A stretch of DNA of 64,000 bases from Amphibalanus amphitrite (Eukaryota; Arthropoda; Thecostraca; Balanomorpha; Balanidae). Every line of letters starts with the position of its first letter. Position 1 is the stretch's first letter. The notes beneath the pieces were generated by a model. It was not told where the DNA came from, searched no databases, and saw nothing but the letters and a program-made list of their open reading frames with translations. The stretch covers positions 124,001 through 188,000 of the forward strand of contig NW_024882789.1 of NCBI RefSeq assembly GCF_019059575.1. The letters run 5' to 3'. A program made the position numbers and the translations under genes. Below are positions 1 through 14,300 of this stretch, piece after piece.

Positions 1-477
1 TAGTTCCCTTTACCCACAAAGAAGAAGAGAAGAAGAAGAAAGACTGTCATCAAAAGAAGTTGGACGCAAGAGCCAAGTTGCTACGCGCCCTAACCCACAA
101 CAACAACAACAACAACTGACCATCAGCATGGCTAGCTAGAAGGTGTGGTTGCGGTTTGTCAGGAGGTAGGGCCTGTAAATTAAAAGATGATGATGAAACT
201 TGTAGATGTCAATTGTCAAGTCATGATAGGACATCAATATGATTGTGTGAGTAGGCAATGTTTTGGCTATAACTGCCTTTTGTATGCTCTAAAAGATTGA
301 GAAATTCATAGAATAAAAACGTGAAGGCCGAAGAGACCTATCCTTACATACCATCACATCAACATAGGTATCTGGTTAAATCCCTCTTTTGCACCCTGGA
401 CTCAAATTGAATAAAAGTCATACCATATAATCACAAACCATATTGTCATTAACCTAGAAAATTGTTCATTCAATCAT

Positions 478-805
478 TTAAAGGGACCCTCCCACCTTAA
501 CATTAGTTTTGAGTTGAGATAGCCAAATTGGTGGCCATGGCCTGAAAATACCGGTTTGGGCATTCACAACATCGAAAAATGCTTTAATTCGGAGATATGC
601 AATTTCAAACTTGCAGTTTTCGGATTCTAAGGGGCTAGTGCATTGGTATGCCCCCTTAGAATTTGTGACGTCAGCGGAGATCTAACGATTTTTAAATCTT
701 TTACTAAAACGTTTGGCAGCACGCGGTGGTATATGCTGCTTAGCCTGGCCGCAAACTTGGCTATCTCAACTCAAAACTAATGTTAAGGTGGGAGGGTCCC
801 TTTAA
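478..805. mobile_element. TTAA-flanked MITE with 47-bp inverted ends
   Basis: The segment 480-526 is repeated as its reverse complement at 757-803, with no mismatch that I see. Both ends are bounded by TTAA (478-481 and 802-805), the target duplication typical of piggyBac-like elements. The ends begin AGGGACCCTCCC. About 230 bp of non-coding interior separates the arms. Confidence 0.8.
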
Positions 806-838
806 TGCTAAAAAAAATCAGGTGCAACGCAAGCAGAA

Positions 839-1810
839 ATAAAAAACCTAATCTAACCTGACCTAACCTTACCTACTTACTAGCCTACATATACTAACCT
901 ACAAAGTACAAACTACCCAACCTACAACCTACCAACCTATAACCTACCCTACAACCTAACCTACAACCTAAATCTGCTTGTATACCACATAACCTTACCC
1001 GACTCAATGAGTGGTTGGGTGTAAATTATAAATGTTTTGTGTAAAACTTATCGTAAGTATCCATGTGTGATCTCACTTTTCTACCTTAGAAGGATGTGTT
1101 CTTTCTTTTCATGATTCTGTTTTGTGAATTTCTTTGGTTTTAAAAGAGTGCAAAAGAGGAAATGATCATATATCTTTCTTTACATTACATATCAACATAG
1201 GTATCTTTCTAAGCTTATAAGGGTGTACCTACCTGGTTTTTAGGAATAAATGATCATATAAACATTTTTTGGTAAAACTGAAGCTGAGGTCCACATGATT
1301 ATGGGCATAAGTCCAAAATCAATAAGGCAGCCCATGAAGATGCCAGATTGGGACAACAGAGAGATATAGACCAAAACAAACCTAACCTGTCCTGACCTGA
1401 CCTAACCTTACTTACAACCTACAAACCTACAACCTGCAAACCTACAAACTTACAACCTACCCTACAAACCTACAAACCTACAACCTTCAACAGTATCTAC
1501 TATCTGGCATCTGCCTGGGATGCCAGGCCGTATACCTGATTTTGAATGATAAATTTGCTTCTTATCAATGTGTATTTCAGCATCCTTTCTTACCATGTTT
1601 TTCAAGCTCAACGTCCTGAATCTGAAAATGATGTTTGTTAGTGCAGCAAACATCATGATAGTGCATTCAGGTGAGGTCACCAGATCATACCTGACTTGCC
1701 TCAGCCTTATCTTACCCTGCCTAACCTTACCTAACCCACCTTAGCCTAAACTAAGCCAGCCTAAGCTAAGCTAAGCTAACCTAACCCTACACTTACCTAA
1801 CACTTACCTC
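839..1810. repeat. CCTAA/ACCTAC-like degenerate simple repeats
   Basis: Three patches, about 850-985, 1378-1490 and 1690-1808, consist of irregular words such as ACCTAACC, ACCTTACC and CTACAACCTA. They resemble the complement of the arthropod telomere repeat TTAGG but have no regular 5-bp phase, so they are best read as decayed simple sequence. Confidence 0.45.
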
Positions 1811-2238
1811 TGGTGGAACGAGAAGTCCAGGCTGGGTTGAGTTATATAAGGTTGATTCAGCTGACCCCTCAATGGATTATAATGACATTTGCTGCACTTA
1901 TGAGCAATATTTTTAGATTCACAGCATTGAAAAACATGGAAAGCAACAACATTTACCCTTCAACAAAAGTGTCAAGCTCACCTTCAGTAATTCCCAGGTT
2001 TCTAGGTTGATATTATTGTGACAATATGGTGTGGTTGTTATTCAATCTTGAGCCCAGGCTGCAAAAGGTGATCTTCACCATCTTGGCTTACCTGTAATCT
2101 GATAGCTTCATCTTGTCTAGTTTGATAACTGCATAAATTAAAGATGGAAAGTTAAGCTACTATGTTATGTTTGATATGTATTTGTGTTGCAGGTTCAAGC
2201 TAGCTTGAAGGCTGTGATACCATCAAGTATTTGGAGAA

Positions 2239-2329
2239 ATGCAGGGCCATGAAAATGACTGTGAAAATGAGAAGAAATGGGGCTTTGATCTTTCTCAACT
2301 CTACCTCTTGGCTGTCAAGTTTTACAAAG
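2239..2329 (+). CDS. ACBD3: ACBD3 coding exon 1
   Basis: Encodes [20 protein letters not shown] and the next ten residues, which start the acyl-CoA-binding domain. The donor is AAAG|GTGCCT. A good acceptor (TTGTGTTGCAG, ending 2192) suggests the exon starts at 2193 with 46 nt of 5' untranslated sequence and that a further 5' exon exists. The exon leaves one base (phase 1). Confidence 0.85.
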
Positions 2330-5300
2330 GTGCCTATTTTTGTAGTTCCTAAATATTATGTGCGACCTCAGAATATTCGAGTTGCCAGTTTCCACCACTA
2401 ACAAACTGATGATGATAATGGTGATATGTGTGTATGTGCATATAGCTGATGCACCTCTTTCATAGCATTATGGCATTACCGTCTGTCGTCATAAAACGGA
2501 ATCCTGCGTCTGATATGGCTTCCGAGGGCATAAAATATGTATTTTATTGCGATAGTAACCGTATCACCGATACCACCCGGCTCAGTATTACGATATTACG
2601 TTGTTCTCCCAGACACCTCGGAAACATCATAGAAATGATCTAAGTCTATTTATGGAACAGGGTATTAGCTTTTGAAATGATTGTGTATCAGTGGTGACGA
2701 CAAGATAATTCTCCTTGGCTGTACTTATTACGTAATTCGCATTCGTTCTTCGATTTTTCGATTTTATGAGCAGCGGCTATTGTACGAGTATGTATTAATA
2801 GGTACCTACTGCCTTTTTTCGTCGCAAGTAGTTCACATAAGTGAAAGTCCGTTAGTGAAATGATCAGCAACGCACAGTTCTCTGATGGTCATCTATGCCT
2901 CTTTCCATAGCCCACTACCGGCCTGACCTCGCCGTCTATTCACAGAGAAGGAGGGTAAGGCGCTGCAGCTCAGCTACGCTGCTCGGATGGAGTTTGTGTC
3001 TCTCACCCAGCAGGTGGCTCACGGGCCATGTCGGCCCGACACCCTGCCGCAACTGGGGGTACTGGACATTGTCGGGCGCGACAGGAGGTACGGGGAACAT
3101 CGCTGAAGTGTGAGATCGGATAGGGTGGGAGTAATATTTTAAGTGATATATGCTTCAGTTGAGTGAAAAGTCATTTTGCACTGTTTGTAGTAATTACTTG
3201 GATATGGTAAGCTTTTGCAGTTAGCTGCGTGCTTGCGTGCATCATGGTTGATGCCCGGTCGGGTCTATAGTGACACCAATAGGCAATATGCATGACAAAA
3301 TGATGGGGATTGGGGGTCACATACATGCCAAGAAAATTTCATCGTTATACGTTGCTCCATCGATGACAAGAACCCCTGGTGGTCAACCTGAGTAACTACA
3401 GCTTCGAATCTTGCCCATGCAGATGGCAGACTAGTGCACATCTGTTTCAAACGACGACGTGAAAACTTTTGTAGCTGAGGCAGATGTAACTCGGCAGTGG
3501 CGGATCCAGGGGAGGGCAAAATGGGCATTTGCCCTCCCCAAAGCTAAATCATGTGGGCAAGGCTGTCCTTTTGCCCCTCCCAAAGCATATAGAGATGATA
3601 AAATTGAATACGGTGTCGAGGACTATCTGGACGAAAAGCAGGACTTTCGGTGACGGCCATTCCGAAGTAAGGAGCTGGACGCTCGCTGCTGATGATTTAT
3701 GCCAGAATGCTGTTAATAGATCGAACTCCCTGAACTGATTGCATGTAGATAGTGTGGCGTTGTGAAGTCGTTTGGTCATCTCGGTGCTCAAGGGCAGCGG
3801 AAATCCGGATAGAGGGTGCAGGGGTTCAGCTCCAGACCCATGGAAAACATTGGAGTGCAAACATAGCTTTTTGCACCCTCCAAAAGCCGTATAAGAGCCG
3901 AGGCCTGTCACACCACCAAATACATTTAATCCTAAAAACCAGTGATCGGGAAACGAACGATCATGTGGGATCACCGATCATCAGACGTCCAGTTGTTGGT
4001 CAGGAGCGCCCTATGCTGGTCTTTGGGGCCCTCACCGGCTAGGAGTGTCCTGAACCGCGTTTGGTGCCCCATGACGGCATCTGAGGACCCCACGTAGACT
4101 CCAGGGGTTACGCTGCCTCTGAGGGCCCCCACGGCGGTCTCTGAGGGCCCTCGTGACACGGTCCTAGACCCATCTCAGGTCTGAGTGCCCATCGGGCTTT
4201 AGACGGCCCACGACGGCCTCTGAGGGCCCCAAAACAACCAGGCTGCAGGGGCTATGCTGGCATCTGAGGAACCTGTGACGGTCTCTTGATGCCCCTAACG
4301 ATGGACTCTGATGTCCTTACCACAGCCTCTGAGGGCCTTGCAAAGATACCTGAGGGCCCAGGGCCTATGAAGACCGTCATGATGGCCAAGGATCTTCATG
4401 ATGACCTCTGATGGTCCTCTTGAAGGCTTCTAAGGGCCCTCACAACGATTTCCACAGTGATTCCACCCGAGACGTTCACTGAGTGCCCTCACGACGATCT
4501 CTAGGACCCAACGCAAGCTTCAAATGCCCACGCTGGCGTCTGAGGGCCCCACGACGGCCTCTGATCTGGCCTCAACGCAGGCAGACTGCAGGGGTCATGC
4601 TGACCTCTGAGAGTCCTGTAACGAAGGCTCCAAGGGCCCACGCTGGCCTATGAAGAACCCTACGACGGCCTCTGGAGGGCCTTAACGCAGGCAGGGGACA
4701 CGCTGGCCTCGGGGCCCCGCGAAGATTTCAGATTCAGAGGCCCTTCACAACGACCTTTGAGGGCCTTACAAAGGTCTCTGAGAGCTTACGCAGGCTCGTG
4801 GGATTCCACACTGATTGTCAGGTCCCATGTAGGCTTGTTGAGACACTGTATCCGCTCCTGGTGCCCCTTCGCCGGCCTCTGAGAGTCTCAACACCGGAAC
4901 TTCTTGGCCCTACACCGGCTTTTAGGACCATTACATCGATCTTGGTACCCACGACCCATCAAATATGTGTCCAAGCGGCTTCTAAGAATCCCCATGCATG
5001 TTCCACGGACATGAAGCCGAATTTTTGGGCTCACACGGGAGCTCTTGGGACCCCATGAACGCTCCAGGGACCTACCTGCCTCCAAGAGCCTCACACATAC
5101 TTTTGGGGCCCTAACGCTTGCCCCTGAAGGCCTCACTCAGACTCCTACCCTTTCCTCCACACCGGTTCTTTAGGCTAAACATCAGCTCCTTTGGCCTCTA
5201 TCTCGGTTTTTGAGGGCCTCCATACAGGCTTTTTGGGTCCGATGCCGGTCTTTGAGAACTTTCCAGACTCTCGAGCCTACGCTGCTTTCTGAAACCCTTC

Positions 5301-8300
5301 AGCACCTTCTGAGGAACCGACCCTGGTCGGGGACTCATTCAATCTGAGAAGTCGTGAAGGCTTCTGGAGGAGCCTCCATTGAGTCATTCAGTTTCCAGAG
5401 GTTTTTTAACGGTCTTGTAAGAGCGGACCCGTAGGGCTCTCAAAGGTCCACTGCGGATCCAGAAAAGTGGTTTGAGGCTTGCGGGTGGTGGTTAGCATAA
5501 GAAAAATCACCCAGTAAAAAAACTGGTTGCATTTCACTTATTTAGGTATGCTGTGATTTTGTTAGGTTCACTGAAATATGCAAACATTTTGGATAACTTC
5601 CTGTATGGATTGTTTCCTTAACTTTTGGTTTTCATAAATCGATGATCGGCAGCTTAAAAAGTAAAGGGGCCCAAAACCTTCAGTGGGGCCCCTTGAGAAA
5701 ATTTTGCATCCCCATCGAAAATTTATTTTACATTCCTCCCAGTGCGGGGGCGGATAGGGGTCGTCGGATAGGTCGGAAACTTTTGCCCTCCCCAAACGGA
5801 TCGGCTGGATCCGCCCCTGTAACTCGGTTGGTAGATATGTTTTATTTTAACGAGAGATCGTACTTTAGCCATCACAGAGACGTTCACATTAGCTGGTGCC
5901 TTCTGCTCACCAGCTCTGCCCTCCCGCTCTGTCCATCAGGGAGGCCTGGCAGCGGCTGGGTGATATGAGCCGCCCAGACTCTATGGTCCGCTACATAGAG
6001 ATGCTGGACGCCGCCTGTCCGATCTTCCGACCGTTCGCCGAGGCTCACAGAAGGGACCTGGAGGCTCAGGAGCGCAGAAGGTAAGGGTCGTGGCTCACAA
6101 GTGTTGAGATGGATAGGACAGAGACGATTTCTTCAGTGCTGTTTGATAATGACCAAATGGCGACCCCCGCCTTGGGCAACAAACCCTCTTTGCTCTGTCT
6201 GTGCTCGTATAGGTAATTTGGTTTCAGGGTATATTGGGTGAAATTCAGCTTTACCCCGCTATGCTCGTCAGGCCCCCATTGAGACGCTTCGGCCACCCAC
6301 CACGTCCATAACTGGCTTAAGTAGACCGTCGTCTGGGCTTGGCCATTACAGTGGTCACCATGGCGTCACTTTGAAATAGCTTAACGTGGCAAACGTTCGA
6401 CCGGCCAGCCATCAGTGGCAAACTCGGACCCGTGGCATTTTCATGACTTTAGCTACCTGCTCATAATGACTTCTGTGTGGGCGGCGTGTGAACGGATTTC
6501 AGTGCAAATGACGGCCGCAGGGAACAGTTTGACCTTTACATGGCCTGTAGATGAGGCTGGCTCTCGTCTGGTAATGTTGACATGTTAAACGCCTGGCTTC
6601 CCGTCCTGACTCCGTGGAACTTTCCGATGGCACGGCGAGGCTGGGACGTGCGCAAAAATCCGTGCTCCGCGTAATTAAACCGTTGAAAAACCCGCCCATG
6701 CAAAAGACCTGGTAAAGATGTAATAAAAGATGATGTTCCGTTCCGTCTCGTTAGGGCTATCAAAGTACGTAACACGTGCATCTCATATGTTACGCATCAC
6801 ATGCATATGCGCCAAAAAGATGACACACCCCGCAGCCTCTGCCCCCCCCCCCGCCCCCCAACTGCTCCTGAGACTGTGTTCGGCTTCAAACAATGGGCCG
6901 TACTCTATAGGCACATTGGCGGCTCTACACACGCTATCGTATCCGGGTACATCAGCATTGTGATAGTTACTCGAAATATTTTGTGCTGCCTTTGACGCAT
7001 GCATATTTCAGTCATGGCAAGAGCCCTTCTGCGGTTTCTGTTGAAGTCGCGCTGTGGCCATTGTCAGCGGCTCGCACGGTTATCGACACAATCGACCACA
7101 CTGCCATAGGCTACTTTGAACTCTCCGGGCGTAATGGAGCACCTCAAAGGCTCTGTTCTCGATCATTTGGCAGCCGCTGTCTGGACTGTGTTCGGGGCCA
7201 GCGGAAGATGCCTCTGACGGTGATTAGGTCACTGATAACAAGCTTGGCTTCTCGTAATTATTGTTGTTTGGCCTTGTCAGTTTCTTGGACGTTAGCGTTT
7301 GTCGATGCCCTGTTTACGAATGTTTTTACGTCTCAGATTATTTGATTTCCTCAGATGGAAAAATTGTACGACTTAGACTTAGACTTATTTCGTCGACTCC
7401 ATCTAGTAGATGCAGGATCATTTCTGATCGTCTTCCAACTTTCCGTACGAAAGTTATCTGAGCCTACAAATGACATAACGAATGGAATGCTATTACTTAG
7501 AGCCCCTGAGTGATTACGACAGGCTCGCTTTGTGTCGTACTGATTTTGGGCAAAAAGGTAGTTATCTGGAAATGGATAAGTAAACGTAAACCAATAAAGA
7601 GTAAAGATTGGTCATCCTGTTGACGATTATATGGTGTAGAAGGTGCTGAAAAGCTCACGACGGTTCCAGTATCATTTCGATGGTAATCGCGAATAGCTGG
7701 TTGCATCCCCCTTGGAGGGGGGGGGGGAGGGGGGCATACGCAGCAAGCGATGCCTTGTATGAATTGTACTGGTCACATCACTGAAATTGTTCGGAAGATT
7801 ATCTTCTCGAAAGAAAGTTGTTCTAGGTATTGGTATGGAATAATCTGGTGTAGTTCCGAAGCTGCTATGAAATTATCGTAGGTAGATAGCCGTAGTGCTG
7901 AACTGGAACTGCATCCGAGGCAGTTTTGCCAGTGCTCTGAAGCAATCTTGGATAGCTTCGCGAGACGAAGGCGGAAAGATCGGTATTTGGAAATTATAAA
8001 TCGACGCGTCTGTTTCAAAATATTTTAACATTTCTTTTTTCGCTCGGAAATAACTCTTCACGTTTTCCTACAGTTTTATCTGCAGTCATGGATCCCAAAA
8101 TATGTGGATCCATGGATGTGTTTACTCGGGTTTATGGGTCTGCCACTCGAGATTACCGTGTTGAGACCGTGGATTATAGGTTACTGTAGTTTATGGCTGG
8201 TTTACATCCACCATAACTATGCACTATGCATATACAAAGATATGTACACATTGGCTGGCGGTGGCTATTGCAGGGCGCCTGGCTGCCATTGGCTGTTGAG

Positions 8301-11300
8301 CCACCACGCCCGCAGGCTTCGCCCCATCGTGCCGACATGACCTCCAGCAGGCTGTCGAGTGTTACGCATTAGTGGGTGACCCCGCCAGCGTACCCCGCTT
8401 CCCATAATGAATGTCCGGGTATTCTGGGGCAGCAAGTTGTGCGGATAAAGTGACAGAGCGGGCGTATGCGGAATTTTATAACATTTACATTGTGGAGTTT
8501 ATGAGAACAGTGGCGTAATAAAGGGGTGAAAGCTGTTAAAAAGGAATTGATAGAGCATGTGATAGACGTCACGTTTTCGATGACACATTTGGAACGATTT
8601 TTGCGGGAAGTTGAGACAGAAGGTATTAGTTTTCAACTTATTGAACAGTGCAAGCCTGAGTGCAAGTAGAAACTGGCTTCGGGTTCTTAAGCTCTCGACC
8701 ACCTGATGATGGTAGCAGGCCTGGAGCCTTTAGCTGGAGACGATGGACGGACGTAAACGCTCCGTAATCTTATTTTGCCCGAGGGTATTGGTAATTCAGT
8801 GCCCACTCGCTGTGTCATTCCCGTGTTTTCCCTCTCCGTTTCCACGCCCTTGAAATTGCTTTTGGCGCCGGGGTTCTGTTGTTTCCGTAGCGTCGTGAAG
8901 TGGTTTAATTTGTTATATTTACCCCGTGATGTATTCCCAGAGAGGAGGAAAGAGCAGCGGAGGAGCAGAGGAGGCAGGCAGACGAACGGGAGCGCCTTCA
9001 GAGGGAGCTGGAACTCAGTCGACAGGCAGAGACCAAGTAAGATGAGACATAATACCTGCCTATTAACCCTCGCGGGCCCGGGGGGGGGGGCGTTTTTCGC
9101 CCCCCTGGCGAATATTTGCGATAGCTCCCGAACGCTTGGGGATAGGAAAGCGAAACTTTCAGTACCTTTTCTCCCATCAATTTGACATCTTCTGAAGTAA
9201 AAAATTTGGACCTAGCCCCCTTGATGACGTCACAAGGTCCATTTTTCTAGACCCCTGCACGGCAAACTTCGGCGTCACAGACGCAAACTTCAAGTAGCTG
9301 CTAAAAATAGTTTTAGAGATAAAGACAAATTACGAGCACGGTTGTGTAGCGTTTGACCTAGCGAAAAATAGAAAAATAGTTTTGGTGACCTGGGGTCAGA
9401 GGTCAGGTCAACGACCCCGAAATGTGGTTTTAGTTTTTCGCAAATAACTTCGACAAAAATGGTCCTAGAGCTACGGAAGTGGTACCATCGCATTCGCCTT
9501 GTCAAGCCGCGTCGAATGATATATATTTTGTTCGGAAAAGGTCAAGTTTTATGTTGACCTCATGTGACCTCGAATGACCTCTGGTTGACCTTGACACATG
9601 AAAGGTCGTTTATGATGGATTTGTACCCGCTGATCACGAATCTGGCATCTATTTTCCTCTAAGCCTTCATTTAGAGCTTCCGGATGGCAAAATTGATGGC
9701 AATATTTATTATTACTAACTTGAATTAGTGAAATAGCCTCTAGCAAGGATACTCTTCAGTGACCTTGACCTTTGAGCAGCCTTGTATCGTAAGAGGAACC
9801 ACAAATAGGGAACTGATAAGCTTCAAAACATTTCAAAACATCTTGAAAGTTAGCACGCAAGATGTGCGAAAAAGTGCCAAGTTTGAGGTCAATTTTGAGC
9901 ATGACCTTGACCTTGACCTTTGATTTTGAGCACATTTTCGGAATCCTCAGATTCTCTTCTTTCGTTTGACACCCAATTTTGCCGGTTTGATGCCGCTTGC
10001 CGTCCTCTAGAAGGCTTACTTTGAGATCACTACACATGTGCCGGTTTTTGCCTTTGACCTTGACCTCTGACCTTGAAAATTGACCTGAGGTAAAAAGTTT
10101 TAGGTGCTTATTGCTTAACCCTATTCCTGGCGGGGGGGGGGCCTCAGGAGCCCCCCCCCCCCGAGGTTTTTTGGTTATTTCTCCCAAACGCGTTGAGCTA
10201 GGAAGCTCAAATTTTCTGACTTTTCCTAAAAGGCTTCTACGCAACATGTCTGAAAATTTTGAGTTGATCTGACCTCAGGTCAGGTCACCAGAGGCGTTTT
10301 GGTGACCCTACCTCAGAAAAGTTTGCAATCACGCCAGAGCTAGAGTTTTTGACCGATCAATTTCTTCTCTTCAGGGTTTAGTTAGGGTACCAGTATGTGC
10401 AATTTGTATATCTCGGAATTTTGATATCGGTGACCTAAGGTCAGGTCAATTTCGCGACCTCCCCATTATAAGTCAATGGGGGAAAAATCAACTCCCTGTT
10501 TTTACCACTAAAACGGGTCGGAATGGCCCCATATACCATACATGACTTCATATACGATCAACCTTCACTACCTTGAGGTCTGTTTTGCTGTTGGGCAGCT
10601 GTGAGGTCATGTGACGTCATCAAAGGTCACCAAAGGTTTTTGGCCAATAACTCCGTACAGGAACAAGATACAGACGCGTGGATGGTCTCATTGTGTTCAG
10701 CTCGTCAAGACGCATCGAATGATATACATGATGACCTCGAGGTCACGTGACCTGAGGTCAACCTTTGACCTTGACCTTTCGAGGTCAACATATATATCAT
10801 TCGATGCGGATTGACGAGAGGATCACGATGATGCCCTTAGTTTGTTCCTATCTTGACTAATTCGAAAGTTATTCGAGAAAAACTCTCTCCATATCTAGCG
10901 CCGCCATTTTGACTTTTTCGACCCCTGTGACGTCATCTTTGACCTGACCTGAAAATGACCTTAGTAAAAATTGTAGATCTTGGCCGTGCGTATCCGATGC
11001 CGTTTACCGCTTGTCGCTATCTTGCTTCGTTCTCGAGATCTCAGGGGGGGGGGGCCGAATCGGCCCCCCCCCCGCCAGTTTCTTGTCCCGGCGGAGCCCG
11101 CCAGGAATAGGGTTAAGAATCGTCTCGTAAGGACCTTTCGTTTGGTATCGCTTTTGTTTCCGTAGCTCCCTTATTTACGGAGTTAGACGGGGGGGAAACG
11201 CCCCCCCCCCCCGGACTGCGGTGGTTGGGATTACCCCCCGGGCCCGGCCGGGTTAACCCTCGCCATGCGAGGGCCTTTTCCATAACACGGACGGCGAGGG

Positions 11301-14300
11301 GGGTTGGTACGACCCCCCGCTGGCGATTGGCTCCTATTGCGCTTAGAAACGCCAAATTTACGGTAGATGGGTCCATAGGAGATCTCGCCTCAGTGAAAAT
11401 TTGGCGACTCTAAGTCAATATTTAGGGGGTTTTTGGGGTGTACATATAAGTGCAAAAATTTCGCTAAAACGTCAAAAGTTTTTTAACTTCGCTTTTAACC
11501 TCTTACCAAGAACATATAGAGCAAAAACAAAAACACCAGTGAACTCAGGACGTCCGTGCGCATGGAATGATACACTTACCAATTTAAGTGAACTTAAGAT
11601 TTTCTTAAAAATTAAGTGAATTTGAAATAACTGATTAAGTTTAACTTAATCAAAATGCATCATATCGCCTATCATTCCAACCGCCTGATCACAAGGAGCA
11701 CAACGACGCCATTTTTGAAGCTCTAGCCTCATTGTGTGCCAAGTTATTAGCAAAGACGTAGTTTAACCTTAGTTGACCTCAGTTCACCCGACCCAAGCGA
11801 CGCGTTCTTGCTGCTTGAAAACACAAAGTAGATGTAAATCAAGGTAGTACAGCACAAAAACGTTATAATAAAGCACAAGTCTATTATCTTTACACATTCG
11901 GGCAAATTTCCTTACAAATTGTGCTGATCTTTAGATGACCTCAGGTCAACTGAATTTGAAAAAACTGGGTTGCATATGAGTGCACTCGGTGACCTGAGCA
12001 TATCCTGCAAGTTTGAATCAAATCGATGAGGAACTCTATTTTCCATGAACAAAACGTTGCATTTTTAGTCCCATTTTGACAATGTACCAGTTTTTGTGAC
12101 CTTGTGAGTTGTGACCTGACCTCATTTCACTGGAATCCAAAGCTCTCAGGTCATGTGTCAAATACATGCCCCAAGTTGTGTCTGATATTTGGTAGCGCTT
12201 CGTGCCAAAGCACTCACGCTATCAACGAATAACTCTGGCATTCGGTTGGCGCTAAACTATGTAGTCCAATTTTCTCTTGACCTTGTGCCGGTTTTCGTGA
12301 CTTGGTGACCTGACCTGAAAAGACTGGGACTTGAAATTTTCAGGACAGGTGCGAACAGGCTGCCTCAGAGGGTATGTCAAATTTGGCGGCGCTACGCACC
12401 GCCGTTTTTACGTTATTTGCGAAAAACCTGAGGGGGGGGGGGGTGCATCAACGCAACCCCCTTCGCCGGGCGAGGTTTAAGGGTGAATAGGCAGGTATGG
12501 CGTGGTTCATATGTCTAGCACGGCCACATTTACCCGATTTAACTGAGCTCAGTGGTCACACTCTAACCAAACCGCGCCTGAATTTGAGCCGGCATTCGGT
12601 CCTAAGTTTGTCACCACGCTAAAATCGCTGGCGCTATTCTGGTGTGTTTACCCAATGCACGCAGACGTGCTTGATTTGCAGATGTTCAATGACTGCCGGA
12701 AATATCCTGCCCAGTGTCAACCGCAGAGTCTTACCAGAGATCGGGCATTCTATCTTGGGATCGCCCTAATGCGTCCAGTTTTGAAAACACGCCTGGGGCT
12801 TGGGCGCCAATCTGGGACGTAGCTGGGATCGAGACCGGAGTGCCTTTTGACGTCTCGTTATACATGTCAGCTCTTACGTGCGGTAAAAACGCTGAGCTTG
12901 GGGGCTTGGCCAGCCCATATTTGGCGATTAAGTCGTCCTTAATTATTTCAAGGTAATAGTATGCCATTTTCAAAAAATGAAGCATTTTTTATGAAGACGC
13001 CCTTGCGTCTAAAATAGAAAATGCTGGGATATAAGTTGTTTATATAAGATGTAATTCATATTTGACGCGTGTTCAACTGAGTGAGAATGATGTCGATAGC
13101 TCAGCGTCAATGCTTTTATGATTAGATGGTTAAAAGCCACACATCATGCGCACTATTGAATTATGTGCAGGCTCTATAAGCGACTAACTTCTAATTCGTG
13201 GCGGATGGGCCCGGTTTAGATGGATAAGCATGCTGCTGGACCGTGTGTCATTCTGCATGTAAAATCTACGCTCAGCTGACGCTGCATATGAGCGTATCAT
13301 GCACTCTCTTTCAGCCCCGGACAATGCTACCGTCGGTGGTTAAAAATCCATCTGGGAATATTCAGACTGCCTCCAGACTACTGGTGGTCGGAACAATTAT
13401 ATTGAAAAGCATAGTGCACAAAAACTCTGAAAACGATCGTGGCGTTTCTCATTTGCGGTGAAGGCGCCTGAGATGAGTTAAAGTTACGTGCTTAACCTTC
13501 CAGGCGGTGGGGGGGGGGGGAATTTTTTTGCCCCTCCCTTCTTTAGTTTTTTCAATACCTATATCTCGAGAACCGCTGCGCCGATCGTCACCAAACTTTC
13601 AGTACCCTTCCGGGAGCAGCTAGCGCACATGGTGACCAAAAAATTTCCAAAGGCTATGATTGGTTGGCCGCTAATGACGTCAGAGTGACGTCATTTTTGC
13701 CATTTTCGACCCAAAAATAGGTTTCGCGGGAAGAGCTGTCAGGCCTACAGCTTTAGAGATACAGAAAAATGTTTCAGACATAAAAGGTGTGGAATCAAAA
13801 GGGCTACAAAACTGCTATTTCGGTTTTTTCGATTTTTTTTGATATTGACCCCCAAAATTCAAAAAATAGATTTTTTTGAACACAATAGCCAAAAAATCCA
13901 AAAAGTTTTTTGATTTTCGAAAAAAACGGAATATATGTGATAGTCCCTACCGCCTTCTATCTACATACCAAATTTGAGATCGATACCTCTTTTTTGGCCA
14001 AGTTATAGCGAAAAAAACTGTTCAAAATTGATGACGTCAAATTTTCAAACTCAATTTTTAGCAATTCTAGACCTCGTAGCGCAAAACAATGACCACCATT
14101 AAACTCCCCGTGACGAGCTGCATCGAATCGATATCCATTTTATGCAAAAATATCAACTTTGAAATTTGACCTTTTTTGACCTGACCTTGACCTGACCTCC
14201 ACCAGAAAGTGACCTAAACCGTACCTGATGGTCTTATTACCAACACCATTGAGTTGGAAATGAAAAACTGGCCATAAAACATGCATCGCATAACCTTAGT

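Larger units (their letters stand above)
1..2192. other. Upstream non-coding region
   Basis: I see no protein-coding exon here. The stretch holds short AAG and AAC runs near its left edge, one TTAA-flanked MITE (478-805) and three patches of CCTAA-like simple sequence. A 5' untranslated exon and the promoter of the ACBD3 gene may lie here or to the left, but I cannot place them. Confidence 0.5.

Noticed and set aside
839..1810. Telomere array (TTAGG)n
   Set aside because: Units are irregular and mixed with ACCTAC and CTACAA words; no run of exact CCTAA repeats.
3549..3974. 141-codon minus-strand frame as a hAT transposase piece
   Set aside because: No hAT motif (BED finger or dimerisation segment) can be seen; it lies in the non-autonomous part of the element.
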